Source: Agelaius tricolor
Taxonomy: Eukaryota; Chordata; Aves; Passeriformes; Icteridae
NCBI GenBank assembly: GCA_023055355.1
Contig: JALJCS010000029.1
Coordinates: 930,001-994,000 of the forward strand
Reading direction: 5' to 3'
Length of the DNA: 64,000 nt
Every line of letters begins with the position of its first letter. Within the stretch, counting starts at the first letter, position 1. Both the position numbers and the translations under genes were made by a program. Positions 43,323-55,129 of this stretch are shown here, piece by piece. Below the pieces are notes generated by a model, which had not been told where the DNA came from, ran no database searches, and saw nothing but the letters and a program-made list of their open reading frames with translations.

Positions 43323-45946
43323 TTATCTGGTTCTATGACTGGGTTTCCCACACCAGTTAATGTTTACATTCCTCTGTCCTTGAAATGTCCCTATTAGAGT
43401 AGGCTTGCGGGGACAGTTCACTCTCAGGTGGCCTTGTTGTCCACATCTGTAACATTGGGACATCAATTTTGCAGCAGCTGCAATGGAATCTGCTAATAAG
43501 GACATGTTGTGGGAATCAGATCCAACCTTGGCACAGGCATTTGTCATCTTGTCTAATGATGATCAGATTTTCATTTGGCAGCAGTTCTATGATTTCCCTG
43601 CAATCTTCATTTGCATTGTCCTTCGCCAAGTGTAAAATTAATTGGTATCTGGCCTCAATATTCACAATTTCCTTTTCCTGGCATCCTGCAGTCTCTCTAT
43701 GAATTGCAGGTATAGTTCTTCAAACCCCTGTCTGATCTTTGAATATCTTTGGGTTGGGTTAGCCATGTTTGCTACCTTAAATAATGTCTGCATCCCCAAA
43801 TCTTTTACCTGTTCTGGCACTAATGAGTGTAACCAGGCTTGAAGTTGTGGTCCCCCAATGGTCGTAGTCCTAGGAGTTGAGGAGCCCCTACCCCAAAGCA
43901 TGGGTTGTAAAGGCTGATCTCTGAGGCTGTTCAAGCCCGATCTGGCTAGCTTTGGACTCTTGGCCCCTCACAGCCTTACAAGAACAAAAGTAAAAGACTC
44001 GAGGTGCTCTTCTCTTCGGGACCAAAAATCCCACAGCTTTATTGTGGAATCAGTAAGTCAAACCAGGGGGTGCAAGTGAGGCCAAGAGGAACAGAGGAAA
44101 AATAGACTGTGTGATAATGGGAGATTTTAAACCCAGGGGATGGGGGTGGAGGAAAAGAACCACAGCCAATGGGATACAAGTGAGGAGGGGGACAAGGGGA
44201 GGAGTAAACCTGGGACAAACCACTACCACTGGGGCTTAGGGCAGGGGGGGAGAAGACCATGTGATAAGAGAGGATACAAACATACTACTCAGTACAAAAT
44301 ACAAAACCCAGTGCAAAACAACAACTAAATAAACTATTTTGTGCAAAACAACAATGGGTCTTGTGGTGAGACCTTTAGGTTTTTTAGCTCCTGCTGTTCA
44401 GCACTGCATTGCCATGTTGATTCAAAAAATGTATATTGAACTGGGGTATAGATCAATTTTGCCAGCTGCTTGATATCAAAAGGTATTACTTCCTCAGTGG
44501 TTAAAAATTGCAGCACGTTAGCAATGACAGGAGACCCCAGACCATGTTTGGCAACAAGCTGTTGTAGTTTGGAAAGAACTGGCCACTGGATTGGTGTATA
44601 TTTATCAAGCACAGGTCCACTGCCTCTTAGTACTGGGTTTACTTCAAGTGTTTCGGCTCCAGGCTCTCAGTCACCCGATAGGGGCATGTCAATTTTGTCT
44701 GTTCCTGTGAAATCCCTCCTTCTGACTGCGGCTTGCTTTACCTGTTGCCAGATGCTGGTCGGGTCGGGTGTAGCCATCGACAGCACAGCAACAGCAGAGC
44801 TCTTTCGGGGTTCCACAGAAGGGCAATGGTTCTGGTTCTCTCCATGGGTGTCTTTCGAATCCCTAATTGGTATATATCCCAGGGGCTGCTCTGACTCCAG
44901 TAGTGGTGGTGACAACGCTTGTGTCACTGCAACTTGGGGGTCTTCCATCCTGCCACTACTTCCAGGTATGATGTTGGCTTGGCATCCAGGCATTTGTGAT
45001 CACATGTCTCCAGGGTCTGCCCACTAATTGCAGCAGTGAGTGGGCATGCCCAACGGCATCTGTGTAGTAGGCGCATCTTGGAGCCAATGTAATCAGCTCT
45101 GGGAGGAGGCAGTCTGAGCATGTCCATGGAGACAAAGGGCATGTGCAGCTCTGGCACGTGCAGTTCAAATGGCCATGTAGGCACACTCAGTGCAGCTAAA
45201 GGGTGCTCCACTTCTAAAAGATCCATGTGCTGCTGTGCAGCTGCAGGGCTAGCATGATCTACCACGTTTCAAAAGTGCTCACCTGACACAGCAGCATGGC
45301 ATGGCTCAGCATCATCTGTGGCTCCACAGCTTGACACAGCTTTGCAGCAATGAGGCATGACATGGCAGCAGATTGACTCAGCTGCAGTGCGATCAGCATG
45401 CTCTGCTGGCCACACATCCCAGCACAGGCCAGCAGCATGGCTCCACATAGCTGCAGGACATTCCTTAGGTGAGACATCCCAGCATGGGCCAGCAGTGTGG
45501 CTCTGTGCGGCTTTGCAGCTTGATGCAACTGTATTGCCCATCCTCCTCTCCTGCATGCCTGGTGCAGGATCCATGACCCCCTGTGTCCTGTTTTCACTGC
45601 TTGCCTTGGCGGGCAGCACCTGCAGCATCCCCTCCACCGTCCTCACATCAAAGTCGGTCTTTAATTGCCTTAATTAGTCCACAATAAGTCTCCAGGGCTT
45701 CATTACATTAATGGCAGTCTCATCACCTATGGAGGCTGCCTCAATTATAAATCTTCCAGGCCACTTCCATGTTCTTATGTCAAGAGCATCTCCTTCAGTC
45801 ACGTCCAATCTGTGGTTCTCCAACCACATTAGCAAGGCTAGCAAAGCCCACTCATCATATTTTATCCCCCATTTCTTCAAAAAAAGAGTCCATAACTTGA
45901 CAATAGGGTCTTCCTGCACAGAAGCCCCCACTCTCATATTTCCCAA
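43323..45946 (-). pseudogene. Betaretrovirus-like gag relic
   Basis: Pieces run in gag order on the minus strand. Matrix is at 45946-45674 (WTLFLKKWGIKYDEW, ending in a KPWRLIVD-like segment). A diverged proline-rich linker with tandem repeats lies at about 45650-44670. The capsid N-terminal half is at 44612-44334 (PIQWPVLSKL, PFDIKQLAKLIYTP). The capsid C-terminal half is at 43934-43662, with the major homology region RQGFEELYLQFIERL. Nucleocapsid with one CCHC knuckle (CYRCGQQGHLRVNC) is at 43547-43323. Frames change between pieces. An LTR-like block splits the capsid. It is a non-functional relic, unrelated to the neighbouring integrase piece. Confidence 0.8.
43965..44335 (-). mobile_element. 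LTR-like insertion inside the gag relic
   Basis: About 370 non-gag bases separate the two halves of the capsid. It has a minus-strand AATAAA (cagctttattgtgg, about 44040). A 14-bp direct repeat (gtgcaaaacaacaa) occurs at 44311-44324 and 44341-44354. Exact ends are not resolved. Confidence 0.5.
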
Positions 45947-46149
45947 TAGTGTCTGCTATTCACAAAAAGACCAGACCAATGTGGCTCTCTCTGCCACCTT
46001 CTGGAGCTCTCTCTGCTGCTTGCAGTTATATCCGCTCCTCCGCCAGGACTACCACAGCTTTCCCCACTGCTCTCCACAGCCCTACAGGCTGCAGGAAGCA
46101 ATCCCTGCTGCACTCTGTCACCCTGCCATACCTGTGGCAGCTTGTTTCA

Positions 46150-46485
46150 TTATGTTGGCTTGTCACTGATGTTGGAGACAGGCACATGACAGAACACACT
46201 GAGGTTCATGCAACAACAGCCAATTTTATTGAGTGCTATTCTCCTTATATAATTTTGAAGGTCTGCGTGGTTAGTCCAGCTTATTGGCTGAACCAGCTGC
46301 CACCTGGCCATCCAGACAATAGCTGCCCACATCCCCAACGGCCTAGACTGCTCCCCAGCTGTCCAGACTGGTTATGTAATTAAGGTAGTTATATTATATA
46401 ATTAAGGCAGTAATATAATTAGTTATATTTCAGTAATAAACTTAGGATTATTTATAACTGTGAGGCCTTCAGGCCAGTTGTTACC
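46150..46485 (-). mobile_element. LTR, probably the 5' LTR of the gag relic
   Basis: It lies just upstream (in the minus sense) of matrix. It has a minus-strand AATAAA in ccaattttattgag (about 46222) and a TATAAGG-type promoter in ccttatataatt (about 46243). The start near tgttggagacagg fits an LTR edge. Confidence 0.5.
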
Positions 46486-47033
46486 ACCACAATGTTACAC
46501 TTTTTCAGCCCAGCTCTTTCCAATCTGGCTCTGAGGAGACCACAGCAGACAATGGCACAGGCCTGGCTAAAGTCTGGACTTACAAACATCCCCTTCTTGT
46601 CCTTCCCACCAGGGTTCTGCAATCCCTGCCTTGTCCTGCCAGTGCCTGGAATGGCTGCAGGAGGATTTTCCACATCCCCTTCTCTGCTGAACCTGACCAG
46701 TCTGTGATTCTTCCAGTCTTCCTCCCTGCCCTGTTTGCAGGCTGGTTCCATGTCTGCCCCTCCCATGCACTCAGGAGGTATCCCAGACCTCTGGGATATC
46801 TCTGGCCTTTCCAAGGGGTTTGAGAGAGGTATCAAAATTACTGACACTGCCCAGGCTTCTCAACATCCCTGACACCAAAAGCCTTTTCCACATCCCTCAG
46901 TTCCAGGTCAGTGCCCAGAACACAACACAGCTCTGTCCAGGTCCTGGGGGTGGTTAAGAAGGGAGGCAGCTCTGATTTCTCCCCACAGACCCCCACTCCA
47001 ATGGTCTCTCTGCGCAGTCCTTGGCTGCCTTGA
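46486..47033. other. Non-genic spacer sequence
   Basis: No gene, domain or tandem array was recognised. Confidence 0.4.
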
Positions 47034-47700
47034 TGTCCTGGTTTAGGGCAAATTTATGAAGGAAATCTCTGAAGGGGTCCCTCTAGAAAGAAAATTCAAG
47101 TGGCCCCTCTCCCCACCTGTTCAGGAGACAAAAATCTCCTTTGAGAAAAGTGGAAAAACCTGTTTATTTAACAAGCAAAGTATTCACAAACATGAGAAAA
47201 TTAGTAATATTAAACAATGAAACCTCTGCTCTGAAAAGATGTCAAATTCCGAAAGTCCTTCTGTGGTTCGCAGACAGTCCTTTTGTGGGGTGTGGCTTGG
47301 GTCAGTCAATCTCTATCAGTTCTTCTGGCACTGGAATGCCACATCTTGGACCCCAGCGGGCCACAGGTGCGAGCTCTCGGTGTTCTTCTGGGTTTCTGGT
47401 CCAGAGAAGGGCTGAACAGTTCCAAGGAAAGGAAAAGCCACAGTCCAGGGAATTTCTCTGCCTCAGTTAGCTAAAAAAAACCACAACTGAAAGCAAAGGA
47501 GAGCTCTCCCGATCGCTGTCTGAGATGCAGAACAACATGCACCAAGAGAGTGAAAGAATACTGGGGGAGTGAAAATGAAGCTTCTGCATGCACAAACTGC
47601 ATGCTGTGCCTTCCTATGCTTCACTCTCGGAACCAGTCTTAAAGGTGCAGAACTTATTTCTGGGCTAAACAGATCCATGGGGATACAATTCAGCATTATA
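47034..47700 (-). mobile_element. LTR-like element, second tcctggtttagggcaaatt copy
   Basis: It starts TGTCCTGGTTTAGGGC and shares its first ~150 bases with the copy at 41300. A minus-strand AATAAA-like tttattt lies at about 47163. No target duplication was found; the end near attcagca is an estimate. Confidence 0.5.
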
Positions 47701-47919
47701 AAGGCACCCCAGGAAACCTGAGCACTTTCTCTGGAGCCACCCTTCCCTGAATGCTTCTCTTCATGCAGTCCTTAGCACAGCCCAGCAAAGAATGAAGGTG
47801 GTTTCCCAGAGGACATTACTCTCAGAGTGAAGCGGCCTCAAGACAGTTTGTGCCACTAGAAATGTGCCACCCCCTAGTGCTGATGATGGTGTTTGTGCTC
47901 ACTCAGGTTCATCTCCCCA

Positions 47920-47922
<3 letters not shown>

Positions 47923-47958
<36 letters not shown>
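47923..47958. repeat. (CA)n microsatellite
   Basis: About 18 CA repeats. Confidence 0.9.
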
Positions 47959-47960
<2 letters not shown>

Positions 47961-48289
47961 CGATGCAATGCTGAAACCTCCTCAGTACAAAGCAAACATG
48001 GCCCGCTGGCCTGGTCACTTGGTGTCCCTCCATGCAGGGACAAACAACCTCCTGCAGGTGGGGGGAGATGCCAGTGCTGGGAATGGTGTTTGCAGGGACT
48101 GGTATGGGACAATTACCCTGGGGCACCTTCCCAGGCTGTCCCTAGAACAAAGACACAGCCCAGACCCTGCTCTGCTGCTCCCTCAGGTCCGTCCCAGGAG
48201 CTCTGGCTGTGCCAGGACACTGCTGTGAGCCCCCTCTGCACACTCCCCCCCTGCCCCAGGCACTGGGCTTTGCTTTGTCAGGGCATTCC

Positions 48290-48605
48290 TGAAGCACATT
48301 CCTGCCAGCCGCTCTGGAGGGAGAGCAAAGCCTTCCTGCCCTGTGCTCAGGAGATGCCCTTTGCTGATGGAACTGCTGGGGTGGAGCCCAGCAGTGTCCC
48401 AGCAGTGCCTATGGCCTGTCTCTGCCTGTAGTCACAGCATGGTCATGCATAGGACAGTGACCAAGCTGCCAGAGCACTCTGGCCTTAAACCCACAGAAGG
48501 GCTGAGAAGGAGAGAGTGGAGTTGGGAAGAGCAGCTGTGGTAAAAACCAGGGTCATTGTCCCTGGCTGTGCTGCTGTGCTGGGAGTCTCTTCCCTTCACC
48601 TCTCC
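48290..48605 (-). repeat. Inner end of the inverted duplication, right
   Basis: Reverse complement of the block at 38413-38700, with substitutions and small gaps. It lies just past the 3' end of the receptor copy, as in the left arm. Confidence 0.75.
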
Positions 48606-48883
48606 ACACAGTTGCTGCCCCTGCAAAGACAGAGAAGGGCTGAAGAAGAATCCTGGACACACAGGTTAGGGCAGGCACTTTTTAATTTAAATGCACAGGG
48701 AACAAGCCTCCTAAAAGTCTTTGTATTTCAAAAGAAAGGTAGATATCCATGTAGAAATGCAAAGAGTAATACTACAGTATTTTGTAAGAAACATTAAAAA
48801 AGTAGAAAAAGTTACAATAGAAAAAAATGGACAAATAGTGGGGGAAAGGCTGAGGTTGTAAAGAGTTACATTCTGAAGGCTTT

Positions 48884-49819
48884 CTAGCAGAAAAGAGAGT
48901 TTATTGCTTCTGAAGATACATTCATCAGTTTTTCCAGGGCATCCTTGAGCTCCTGGTTCCTCAGGCTGTAAATGAGGGGCTTCAATGCTGGAGGCACTGC
49001 TGAGTACAGAATTGACACCACCAGATCCAGGGATGGGAAGGAGTTGGACTGGGGCTTCAGGTAGGCAAATGCTGCAGTGCTGAGGAACAGGGAAACAATG
49101 GCCAGGTGAGGGAGGCATGTGAAAAAGGCTTTTTGCTGTCCCTGCTCAGCAGGGATCCTCAGCACTGCCCTGAAGATCGGCACATAGGAGAAAACAATGA
49201 AAACAAAACACCCAAAAGATAAACAGACACCAACCACAGAAATTCTGTTTTTTCTGTGGTAGGAGTGTGAGCAGGAGAACTTGAAGATCTGTGGGATTTC
49301 ACAGAAGAACTGGCCCAGGACATTGCCTTGGCACAGGGGCAGAGAAAATGTATTGGCTGTGTGCAGCAAAGCAGCAAGGAAGCCACTGGCCCACCAGCTG
49401 CTGCCATGTGGGCACAAGCTCTGCTGCCCAGGAAGGTTCTGTAGTGCAGGGGTTTGCAGATGGACACGTACCAGTCGTAGCACATGACAGCGAGGAGGTA
49501 ATACTCTGCTGAAATGAAAAATACAAACAGAAATACTTGTGTAGGAGATGTGCCTGGTGTCCCAGAGGGAGTTGTGCATGGCTTTGGGGACAGTGGTGCA
49601 GATAGAGCCCAGGTTGCTGAGGGCCAGGTTGAGCAGGAAGAAGAACATGGGCGTGTGCAGGTGGTGGCCACAGGCAACGGCGCAGATGATGAGGCCGTTG
49701 CCCAGGAGGGCAGCCAGGGAGATGCTCAGGAAAAGGCAAAAGTGCAGGAGCTGCAGCTGCTGAGTGTCTGCCAGTGCCAGGAGGAGGAACTGGGTCATGG
49801 AATTGCTGCGTCTGGACAT
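48884..49819 (-). pseudogene. Olfactory receptor gene copy (OR14-like) with an out-of-frame TM3 segment
   Basis: A single frame of 311 codons spans the expected receptor length. ATG is at 49819. TM1 and TM2 are normal (GNGLIICAVA, HTPMFFFLLNLALS, TTVPKAM). From about residue 92 to 137 the text is not receptor-like. The true TM3 text (MCYDWYVSICKPLHY) is in another frame at the same place (within 49677-49159). A second shift restores the frame before ANTFSLPLC. FFCEIPQI, TM5, TM6 and PLIYSLRNQEL follow. Two compensating indels thus hide in an intact-looking frame. The product would lack TM3 and its DRY-like motif, so it is called a pseudogene. The alternative is an assembly indel pair. Confidence 0.85.
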
Positions 49820-49899
49820 TTCTTCTCTCTGGATGTCGTTGACTGTTGAAAGAAGACATTGACAAGCAGGGACAGATTTCCTTGAATCAATACGATGCT

Positions 49900-51399
49900 A
49901 TTTTCTTACACATTCACTGAAAATTACTTCTCTTTCTTTGGGGCAATTTCACTTCACTTTTCTTTTATTTTTGAGTTTGGTTTGTGCTGCTGAGTTACTG
50001 CCACATCTTCAGCATTGCTCTCAGCCTAGACACTGGGGAGCCAAGAGGGAAAAACAGGGCTCCCTGTGACCCAGTGCAGTCAGGCCTGCTGGTCCCACAC
50101 AGGTGCCCTTTGTTCATTACACCTCCCTCTGTTTCAGAGTGATCACACTTAAAATGTGCTTGAAAATGCACATTTTTGAAGACTCCAGTTTAAAAATAAT
50201 TTTCTCCAAACCCTTCTCTCTTTTGCTATGCAGCTGAATAGGGAGGGTTACCAAGGACTGGTCTGGCTCTCTGCTGCCTGGAGGTCTTCCTATTGGGAGC
50301 TGTTCCTCTGTATCTATGGCTTTTCTCTGCCAGTGCTCCCAGAGCCCAGCCCTGGCAGCTTGGCTCTGCCCTGCAGACCCCTCCCAGCACAGGGCACTGC
50401 CCAGGGCCATCTCCCTGGCAGCAGGGACTTAAGGGTAGATCAGACCAACAGAGATGCTACAAGCCAAGGTGCTGCTGGTGCTGTCTGTAGGTAGAGGAGT
50501 GTGAGGAGGCACTTTCTGAGGGAGATCTGAGGCAGATCTGCTGATCCCCAGGGTGACAGTACAGGAGTCTCAGTGACACAGACAAATCTGACAGCCCCTT
50601 TCCCTTCCCTTTAGGAGAAACCTGAGAGCAGCCCTGGCCATGCAGCACCATCTCCACATCAGGAGGAATCTGCCCTGATGGGGCTCACTCCTTCCACCTC
50701 CAACTTCTCCCCACAGTCCATTGGGAGCTCCCAGGCAGGCTGAGAGCCTGCCTGGTAGGTAGCAGATCCCTACCTGAGAGCCTCCCTGGTAGGTAGCAGA
50801 TCCCGTGGCCTGGCAAAGAGCCCTCAGGGCTGCAGGACCTGCTCTGCAGGACAGCCTTGGGCAGCCCTGGCTGCACCCTCACCTCCACCCCCTGAAGCTG
50901 TCCCTGGCAGCAGGAGCTGTCCTGCCCTATCCCTCTGACAGTGCCCAGGGCAGCCCCGCTCTGCAGCACATCCTTCCCCAAACCAGAAATGGCAGGAGAG
51001 CCATCCTTACAGTCATGTCAGTCTTGCCATGGGTCAGCTTTAGAAGATCCCTGCAGCCAGACACTTACTGTGTCAGAAGCTGTGAAGATTTCTCCATGAA
51101 TAATCTCAGAATTGTCTTTCCAGTTACTTTAAGCCTCTCTCTGCTTCACTCCTCTCAGGTACCTGCAGGCAGTGTCCTTATCCCAGCTGGGCTGGGAGAA
51201 AAGATGCTCATCAGGGAAAATTTCTTTTTGAAACTCTTCTTGGTTGCCGAGAGCCCCTTCTGTGCCAGGAGCCCGGCCAGCTCAGCAGCACAGACACAGC
51301 ACCAGGACTTTAATGACCCTCTCTGGGATTTAGCATTATTTACAATGGTCTTAGTCCCTGAGAGTGTTTAAAAAACTTCAAGAACTCAAAGTGAGATTG
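49900..51399. other. Right-arm sequence flanking the receptor copy
   Basis: No gene recognised. The part near 51260-51330 mirrors 27640-27720. A short direct repeat (gagcctgcctggtaggtagcagatccc type) occurs twice at about 50741-50805. Confidence 0.4.
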
Positions 51400-52265
51400 G
51401 AACGCTAAAGTTTCTCAAAGTTTTAATGGGTCCCACTGAGGGACACGACTGAGAGAGATTTCCCCAGTTGAAGCAGAACACTAGAGGCAGTGATGACAGG
51501 TGGGGACAAACAAGGGAAAGGTATCTCTGATGCTGAGCAAACCTGGATGTGTTTCATTAATCCAACGGCCCAGGCTTCAGCCCCAGGCCATGGGAAGGCA
51601 GATCCTCTTCTTGCTTGGGGCTCTAACCGGGGCACTGGGATGTGGGGATGTGCAATGCCAAGGGCAGGACCATGGGGTGGCCCCTGCCAGGCTGCTGAAC
51701 ACGGACAAGGAGCCAATGAGGCCCCAGGGCTGCAAGGGTCACTTGTCTCCTGCTCCTGGCTCAGGCCCAGGGCCAGCAGCCATGGCCAAAGTGCTGCCCA
51801 AGTTGGCTCTGTCAGGGCCTTGCAGCTGCTGCCCATCCCTGTGCCCTGTGCAGCCCAGGCTGTCCTACGGTGTCCCTTGCCCTGCGCCTCTGTCCCTGCA
51901 GACTGTTGTCATCCCCTGGCTGCCCCACCTTGCTGACCCCTTCCTTTGCTGACAGCTCTGCATCCTGTCTGGCTCTGCCTTTGGGCTGCTCCAGGCCCCT
52001 TCTGAGGAATGTGTTGCTCCACATCACTGCCCTGGGAGAGAAATTCCCTTCTCCTTGTGTCTAGTCTGGACCTCCCCCAGCTCCACTTGGCATTAATCAT
52101 TTCTTTCTCTGGCTGTTCTCTACTATATCAAAGGGATCCACCATCTCTGAAACCACCCTTCAAGTACTCCCAGGACTCTCTTCTGCTGTCCTCAGTCTCC
52201 ACTTCACTGAGCACAGAGCTCCTTTGTCCCTATATAGGGGTCATGTGCTTGAGGCCTCAAAACCT
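51400..52265 (-). repeat. Right copy of the inverted duplicated segment (outer part)
   Basis: Reverse complement of 26690-27560, including the shared frame of about 125 codons starting MGSSCKALTEPTWAALW, of unknown meaning. Near-identity suggests recent duplication or gene conversion. Confidence 0.85.
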
Positions 52266-52684
52266 CACCTTGGGAGATCTCTGGGCCATCTCCAAGGTGT
52301 TGGCAGATGAAAACATTGTGCTCATAGTTTAAGAAAATCACCAGAGGCCAAGGCAGACAGACCTGTCTGTCCTGGATACTGTTGTCTGGGAGTTATCCTT
52401 GGATAGATGGAATTTGGGAGGTCAAATTCCAAATTTGGCTATGGATGCCTTTAAAAGAATGGAAGTTCTTTTCCATCTGAGGAAAAGCAGAGCCCCAGTG
52501 ATTCAGAGGCACATAAGCAACAGCCACTGGAGGTGAAGGCCTGGCAGACTGGTCTGTCCTGACGGCTTTTACCTGGGAGCAACACTTGGAGAGACAATTT
52601 GGGAGGTAAATCCTAATTTTGTCCAAGGATCCATGGACAAGACCAGGAGTTCTTTTTCATGGGAAGGCAAACATGTAGCCTCAG

Positions 52685-53073
52685 TGTCACAGACATCTTT
52701 TCATGAAAAATCCTTTCCTTAGGATTTTTCCTCCTGAGAAGCTGAGAGGCCTCAGGAACAAAATTTAAACAATGGTTATCTGCTGCTGTGGAATGCAGCA
52801 GGTGGATCTGTGATTGGCTCATGTTGGTTTGTTTGTAGTTAATGGCCAAACACAGTCAGCTGGCTCGGACTCTCTGTCCGAGAGAGAAGCTTTGTTATCA
52901 TTCTTTGCTTTCTATTCTTAGGTAGCCTTCTGAGATGAAACCTTTTCTTCTATTCTTTTAGTATAGTTTTAATGTAATAGATATCATAAAATAATAAATC
53001 AAGCCTTCTGAAACATGGAGTCAACATTCTCATCTCTTCCCTCATCCAAGAAACCCCTGTGAACACCGTCACA
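52685..53073 (+). mobile_element. Solo LTR inside the ~186-bp array, with target duplication
   Basis: 389 bp, starting TGTCACAGACATC and ending CACCGTCACA. It is flanked by cctcag on both sides (52679-52684 and 53074-53079). AATAAA is at 52993-52998. Two small palindromes are visible: ctcggac/gtccgag and aaaaatcc/ggattttt. The sequence looks like a solo-LTR family that is abundant in passerines. Confidence 0.9.
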
Positions 53074-53549
53074 CCTCAGTGCTTGGTGATAGATGAGAGA
53101 CAGCCCTCAGAAGGCCAAGCCAGCCAGACTTGTCTCCCCTGGCAGCTTTTGGCTGGGAGTAATCCTTGGTTATATGGATTTCTGGGCACCAAATCCCAAT
53201 TCTTGCCACAGCCCCTGGATGAGAAGGCCTGTTGTTTTTCATATGAAGGAAGGAACAGAGCCCTAGTGTTTCAGGGTTAGATGAGGGGTGGCCACCAGAG
53301 GCCACGGCCAGCCAGGCCTCTCTGTGCTGGCAGCTTTTGCCTGGGGGAAACCCTTGCATATAGGCATTTTTGTAGGGGGAGTACCAATTTTTACCATGTG
53401 CACCAGGAGGAGTATGACAGTTCTTTTCTATAGGAAGGAAAGCATAGAGCCCCAGTGCTCCAGAGGCTGATGAGCATCAGCCCTTGACATGCCAGGACCA
53501 GCCAGACCTTTCAGGTGGCCCCTAGGAGGCTAAGCCAGCCAGACCTGTT

Positions 53550-54070
53550 CCACATCCCCTTGGTTCCGTGAGGCCCTACAGTGTCGCACTGTTTTCCTTG
53601 CTTCTCAATTGTCACAATGACCTCTTGCTTCCAAGAGGCCCTGCAGGGTCACAATGGCCCTTTGGTTCTGTGGGGCCCCACAGTGTCACAATGGTCTCCA
53701 GGATTTCATGGGGCCTTGCAATGCCACAATGGTGTCTGTGGATCCACAGTGCCCCACAGGATCACAATGGCCCTTTGGCTCCATGAGGCCTTGTAATGGC
53801 CTCTTGGTTCCACAATGACCAACAATGGCCTCTTGGTTCCACAAAGCCCTGCTGCTTCACATTGGTCCTTTGGTACCATGCACCCCAACAGATCCCCTTG
53901 GTTCCACAAGGCCTCACAGTGTCCCAATGGTCCCTTGCATTCATGGTACCCTGCAGTGTCACAATAGTCCCTTTATTTCACAAGGCAACTAAGTGTCACA
54001 ATGGTCTCCATGGTTCCACAAGGCCCCACAAGTGCCACAATTGCTCCTTCATTTCACAAGGCTAGTGTCA
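53550..54070 (+). repeat. ~36-bp minisatellite block within the 186-bp array
   Basis: Units like tggttccatgaggccctgcagtgtcacaatgg replace the 186-bp units here. The 186-bp units resume at about 54070. Confidence 0.85.
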
Positions 54071-55129
54071 CAGCGGTTTTCATAGGAAAGAAACCGCAGA
54101 GCTCCAGTGTTTCAGGGACTGATGAAAGGCAGCCACCAGAGGCCAAGGCCAGCCAGACCTGTCTGTCCTGGCAGGTTTGTCTGGGAGCAACCCTTGAATC
54201 TACGGAATTTTGAATGTTGAATCTCAATTTCAGCCATTTGTGCCTGGAGGAGAAGGATAGTTCTTTCCATAGAAAGGAAAGCACAGAGCCCCAGTGTTTG
54301 GAAGGAAGGTGAGAGCTGGCCCTCAGGAGGCCAAGGTCAGCCAGACCTGTCTGTAATGGCAGCTTTCACCCAGGAGCAATCATTGGGTAAAGGGCTTTTG
54401 AATGTGGAATTCCAATTTTGGCCATGGGCACCTGGAGAAGAAGGATGGTTCTTTTCCACTGGAAGGAAAGAATAGAGGCCCAGTATTTCAGGGGCAGATG
54501 AGCAGTAGCTACCAGAGGCCAAGACCAGCCAGACACATCTGTCCTGGTAACTTTTGCCTGGAAGAAATCCTTGGTTATATGGAATTTTGGAGGCAGAATC
54601 CCAATTTCAGCCATGAGCACCTGGAGAAGGATGGTTCTTTCATATAGGAAGGAAAACATGGAGCCCCAATGTCTCAGAGCAGGTTAGAAGTGATCACCAG
54701 AGGCCAATGCCTGTTAGATCTATTTGTCCTGGCAGCTTTTGTCTGGAGAAAACCCTTGCATATACGGAATTTTGGAGAAGTACCAATTTTGGCCACGGGT
54801 ACCTGGGCAGGAGGGACGGCTCTTTTCCATAGGAAGGAAAGCACTGAGCACCAGTTTTTGAAGGCAGGTGAGACCCAGCTCTCAGAAAGCCAAGGGCAGC
54901 CAGGCTTGTTGGTACTGGCGGCTTTTGTCAGGGAGCAATCTTTGGATATAGGGAATTTTGGAGGCAGAATCCGGTTTCATCCATGGATGCTTGAATGAGA
55001 AGGGCAGTTCTTTTCCATTTGAAGGAAAGCCCAGAGCCCCATTGTTTCAGGGGCACATGAGAAGAAACCCTTGAAATGCCAAGGGCAGTTGGACCAGTCA
55101 GGTCAAACCAACCAGACCTGTTACCTGTT

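Larger units (their letters stand above)
52380..55080 (+). repeat. Tandem array of ~186-bp units
   Basis: A unit with ggaaggaaagcacagagccc, then agccagacctgtctgtcc and tggcagcttttgcctggga, recurs. The marker gaaggaaagcacagagccc appears near 54085, 54270, 54460, 54648, 54830 and 55018, giving spacings of 182-190. Earlier, more diverged units lie at 52380-53480. The array is interrupted by a solo LTR and by a block of the ~36-bp family. It has no coding meaning. Confidence 0.85.

Noticed and set aside
48884..49819. Intact olfactory receptor gene
   Set aside because: TM3 and its conserved motif are out of frame although the overall frame is open.
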